Shown here: piece by piece, positions 5,742 through 6,797 of the stretch
How the letters are laid out: each line of letters begins with the position of its first letter
How positions within the stretch are numbered: the first letter of the stretch is position 1
From: Chloroflexota bacterium
Lineage (GTDB): Bacteria > Chloroflexota > Dehalococcoidia > Plut-88900
Assembly (NCBI GenBank): GCA_022566235.1
Contig: JADFJI010000125.1
Span: 1-6,797, forward strand
Direction: 5' to 3'
Length of the DNA stretch: 6,797 nt
Program-made: the position numbers and the translations under genes
The notes under the pieces: model-generated
What the model was told of the DNA's origin: nothing
The model's database searches: none
What the model saw: only the letters and a program-made list of their open reading frames with translations

Positions 5742-6776
5742 ATGTCCATAGTACAGACCGTCCTGGGAGAGATATCGCCCGAGGAGCTGGGGGTTACCCT
5801 GCCCCACGAGCACCTGCTCATAGACATCAAACCGCTGTTCACGGCCCCCGACGAGGCCAGCCAAAATGCAATGGCTAACAGCCCGGTAACCATGGATAGG
5901 CTGGGATGGATTCGGCCCAAATATGCCATCAACCTTGATAACATGGGTCTCTACGATGAGGAGGTGAGCACCGAGGAGGTGATTCGTTATAAATGGGCGG
6001 GCGGCACCAGCCTGGTAGATGCTTCCAGCGGCACGATAGGCCGGGACCCCCTGGGTCTAGCCCGCATCTCCAGAGCCACTGGCCTGAATATCATCATGGG
6101 GTCAGGGTATTACGTCGATAGCTTTCACCCCCCTGATATGGATGAGAAAAAAGAAGAAGAGATAGTAGAGGAGATAGTTAGGGATATCACGGTAGGGGTG
6201 AATGATTCGGGGATACGATCGGGCATTATAGGCGAGATAGGGTGTTCATGGCCTTTGACCAAAAACGAGCGAAAGGTGCTGAGGGCCGCCGCCGGAGCCC
6301 AGGGCCTCACAGGAGCGGCCATAACCATTCATCCCGGCCGGCACCCAACCGTGCCGATGGAGATTCTCCACATAATCGAAGAGGCTGGGGGCGACCTTAA
6401 GCGAACGATTATGGGCCATCTCGATAGGACCGTGTTCGACTTTGATACTCTAAGGGAGTTGGCGGCGACCGGATGCTATCTGGAGTTTGACCTCTTCGGC
6501 CTAGAGTCGTCCCGCTATCCCTTGGCTCCCATTGATATGCCCAACGACGGCAGACGCATAGACTTAATCATGCAGCTTATCGAGGAAGGCCACTTGAACC
6601 AGGTGATGATATCCCACGACATCGCCTGGAAGACCAGCTTGCTCAGGTATGGGGGCTACGGCTACGCCCACATCCTTCAGGTGGTGGTACCCATGATGAG
6701 GAAAAAAGGGGTCAAGGAGGAGCAGGTTAAGGCTATTCTTATAGAGAATCCTAAGCGTATCTTGGCCATCGGCTAG
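5742..6776 (+). CDS. Phosphotriesterase-family metal-dependent hydrolase
   Basis: 344 aa, amidohydrolase-type TIM barrel with a complete binuclear metal site: H22-x-H24 (PHEHLLID), bridging E165 (GEIGCSW; the place of the carboxylated Lys in true phosphotriesterase), H197 (TIHPG), H226 (GHLDR) and D293 (ISHDIA). Glu as the bridging ligand is usual in the phosphotriesterase homology protein and some lactonase branches, so lactone, ester or phosphoester hydrolysis is possible and true organophosphate hydrolysis is less likely. The ending NPKRILAIG is the typical last helix. The ATG has AAGGA (5728-5732) 9 nt upstream. It is divergent from the flavin oxidoreductase gene, suggesting a shared catabolic role. 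No signal peptide is seen. Confidence 0.92.
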   Translation: MSIVQTVLGEISPEELGVTLPHEHLLIDIKPLFTAPDEASQNAMANSPVTMDRLGWIRPKYAINLDNMGLYDEEVSTEEVIRYKWAGGTSLVDASSGTIGRDPLGLARISRATGLNIIMGSGYYVDSFHPPDMDEKKEEEIVEEIVRDITVGVNDSGIRSGIIGEIGCSWPLTKNERKVLRAAAGAQGLTGAAITIHPGRHPTVPMEILHIIEEAGGDLKRTIMGHLDRTVFDFDTLRELAATGCYLEFDLFGLESSRYPLAPIDMPNDGRRIDLIMQLIEEGHLNQVMISHDIAWKTSLLRYGGYGYAHILQVVVPMMRKKGVKEEQVKAILIENPKRILAIG

Positions 6777-6797
6777 CCCGTGGGTGCTGAGACCTGT

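Noticed and set aside
5671..5751. 26-codon ORF overlapping the hydrolase start
   Set aside because: It has no Shine-Dalgarno and lies over the promoter region; probably chance.

Overview
The window looks like chromosomal DNA of a GC-rich bacterium. No mobile elements, rRNA, tRNA or CRISPR arrays were found. Six protein genes fill most of it. A luciferase-like flavin monooxygenase beside a phosphotriesterase-family hydrolase, together with a tetraether-synthase-like radical SAM protein, suggests Chloroflexota (Dehalococcoidia or SAR202-like). That placement is inference from gene content, not from a marker phylogeny. Gene ends use TAG and TGA in the ordinary way, so the standard bacterial code applies.

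Layout, left to right. 12-1442 (-) is a class D radical SAM enzyme resembling archaeal tetraether lipid synthase, with a TTG start. 1635-2345 (-) is ribonuclease III. 2365-2985 (-) is a DsbA/FrnE-like thioredoxin-fold protein whose active-site codon is an in-frame UGA. 3133-4380 (+) is a CCA-adding-type tRNA nucleotidyltransferase. 4420-5577 (-) is a luciferase-like flavin oxidoreductase. 5742-6776 (+) is a phosphotriesterase-family metallohydrolase. A consensus-like promoter at 3019-3046 (-) drives the UGA-containing gene and, 19 nt behind it, rnc. A second good promoter at 5662-5690 (-) drives the flavin oxidoreductase.

The main discovery is the gene at 2365-2985. A plain ORF search starts it at a GTG (2904) and loses the first strand of the fold and the whole active site. 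Reading through UGA codon 15 restores an ATG start, a ribosome binding site, a strong promoter and the family active-site motif, with the UGA at the position of the catalytic cysteine (U-P-Y-V). A 7-bp hairpin with the loop GGUCUG starts 14 nt after the UGA. As I recall it, the SelB-binding apical region of the E. coli fdhF SECIS carries the same hexamer. The predicted protein has no cysteine at all, so selenocysteine would be its only chalcogen redox centre.

Functionally, rnc and the tRNA nucleotidyltransferase are RNA-maturation genes transcribed divergently from one intergenic region, with the selenoprotein placed first in the rnc operon. The right-hand pair (flavin monooxygenase and metallohydrolase, also divergent) looks catabolic. 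The radical SAM gene may make membrane-spanning or otherwise C-C-modified lipids, but its substrate cannot be read from the sequence.
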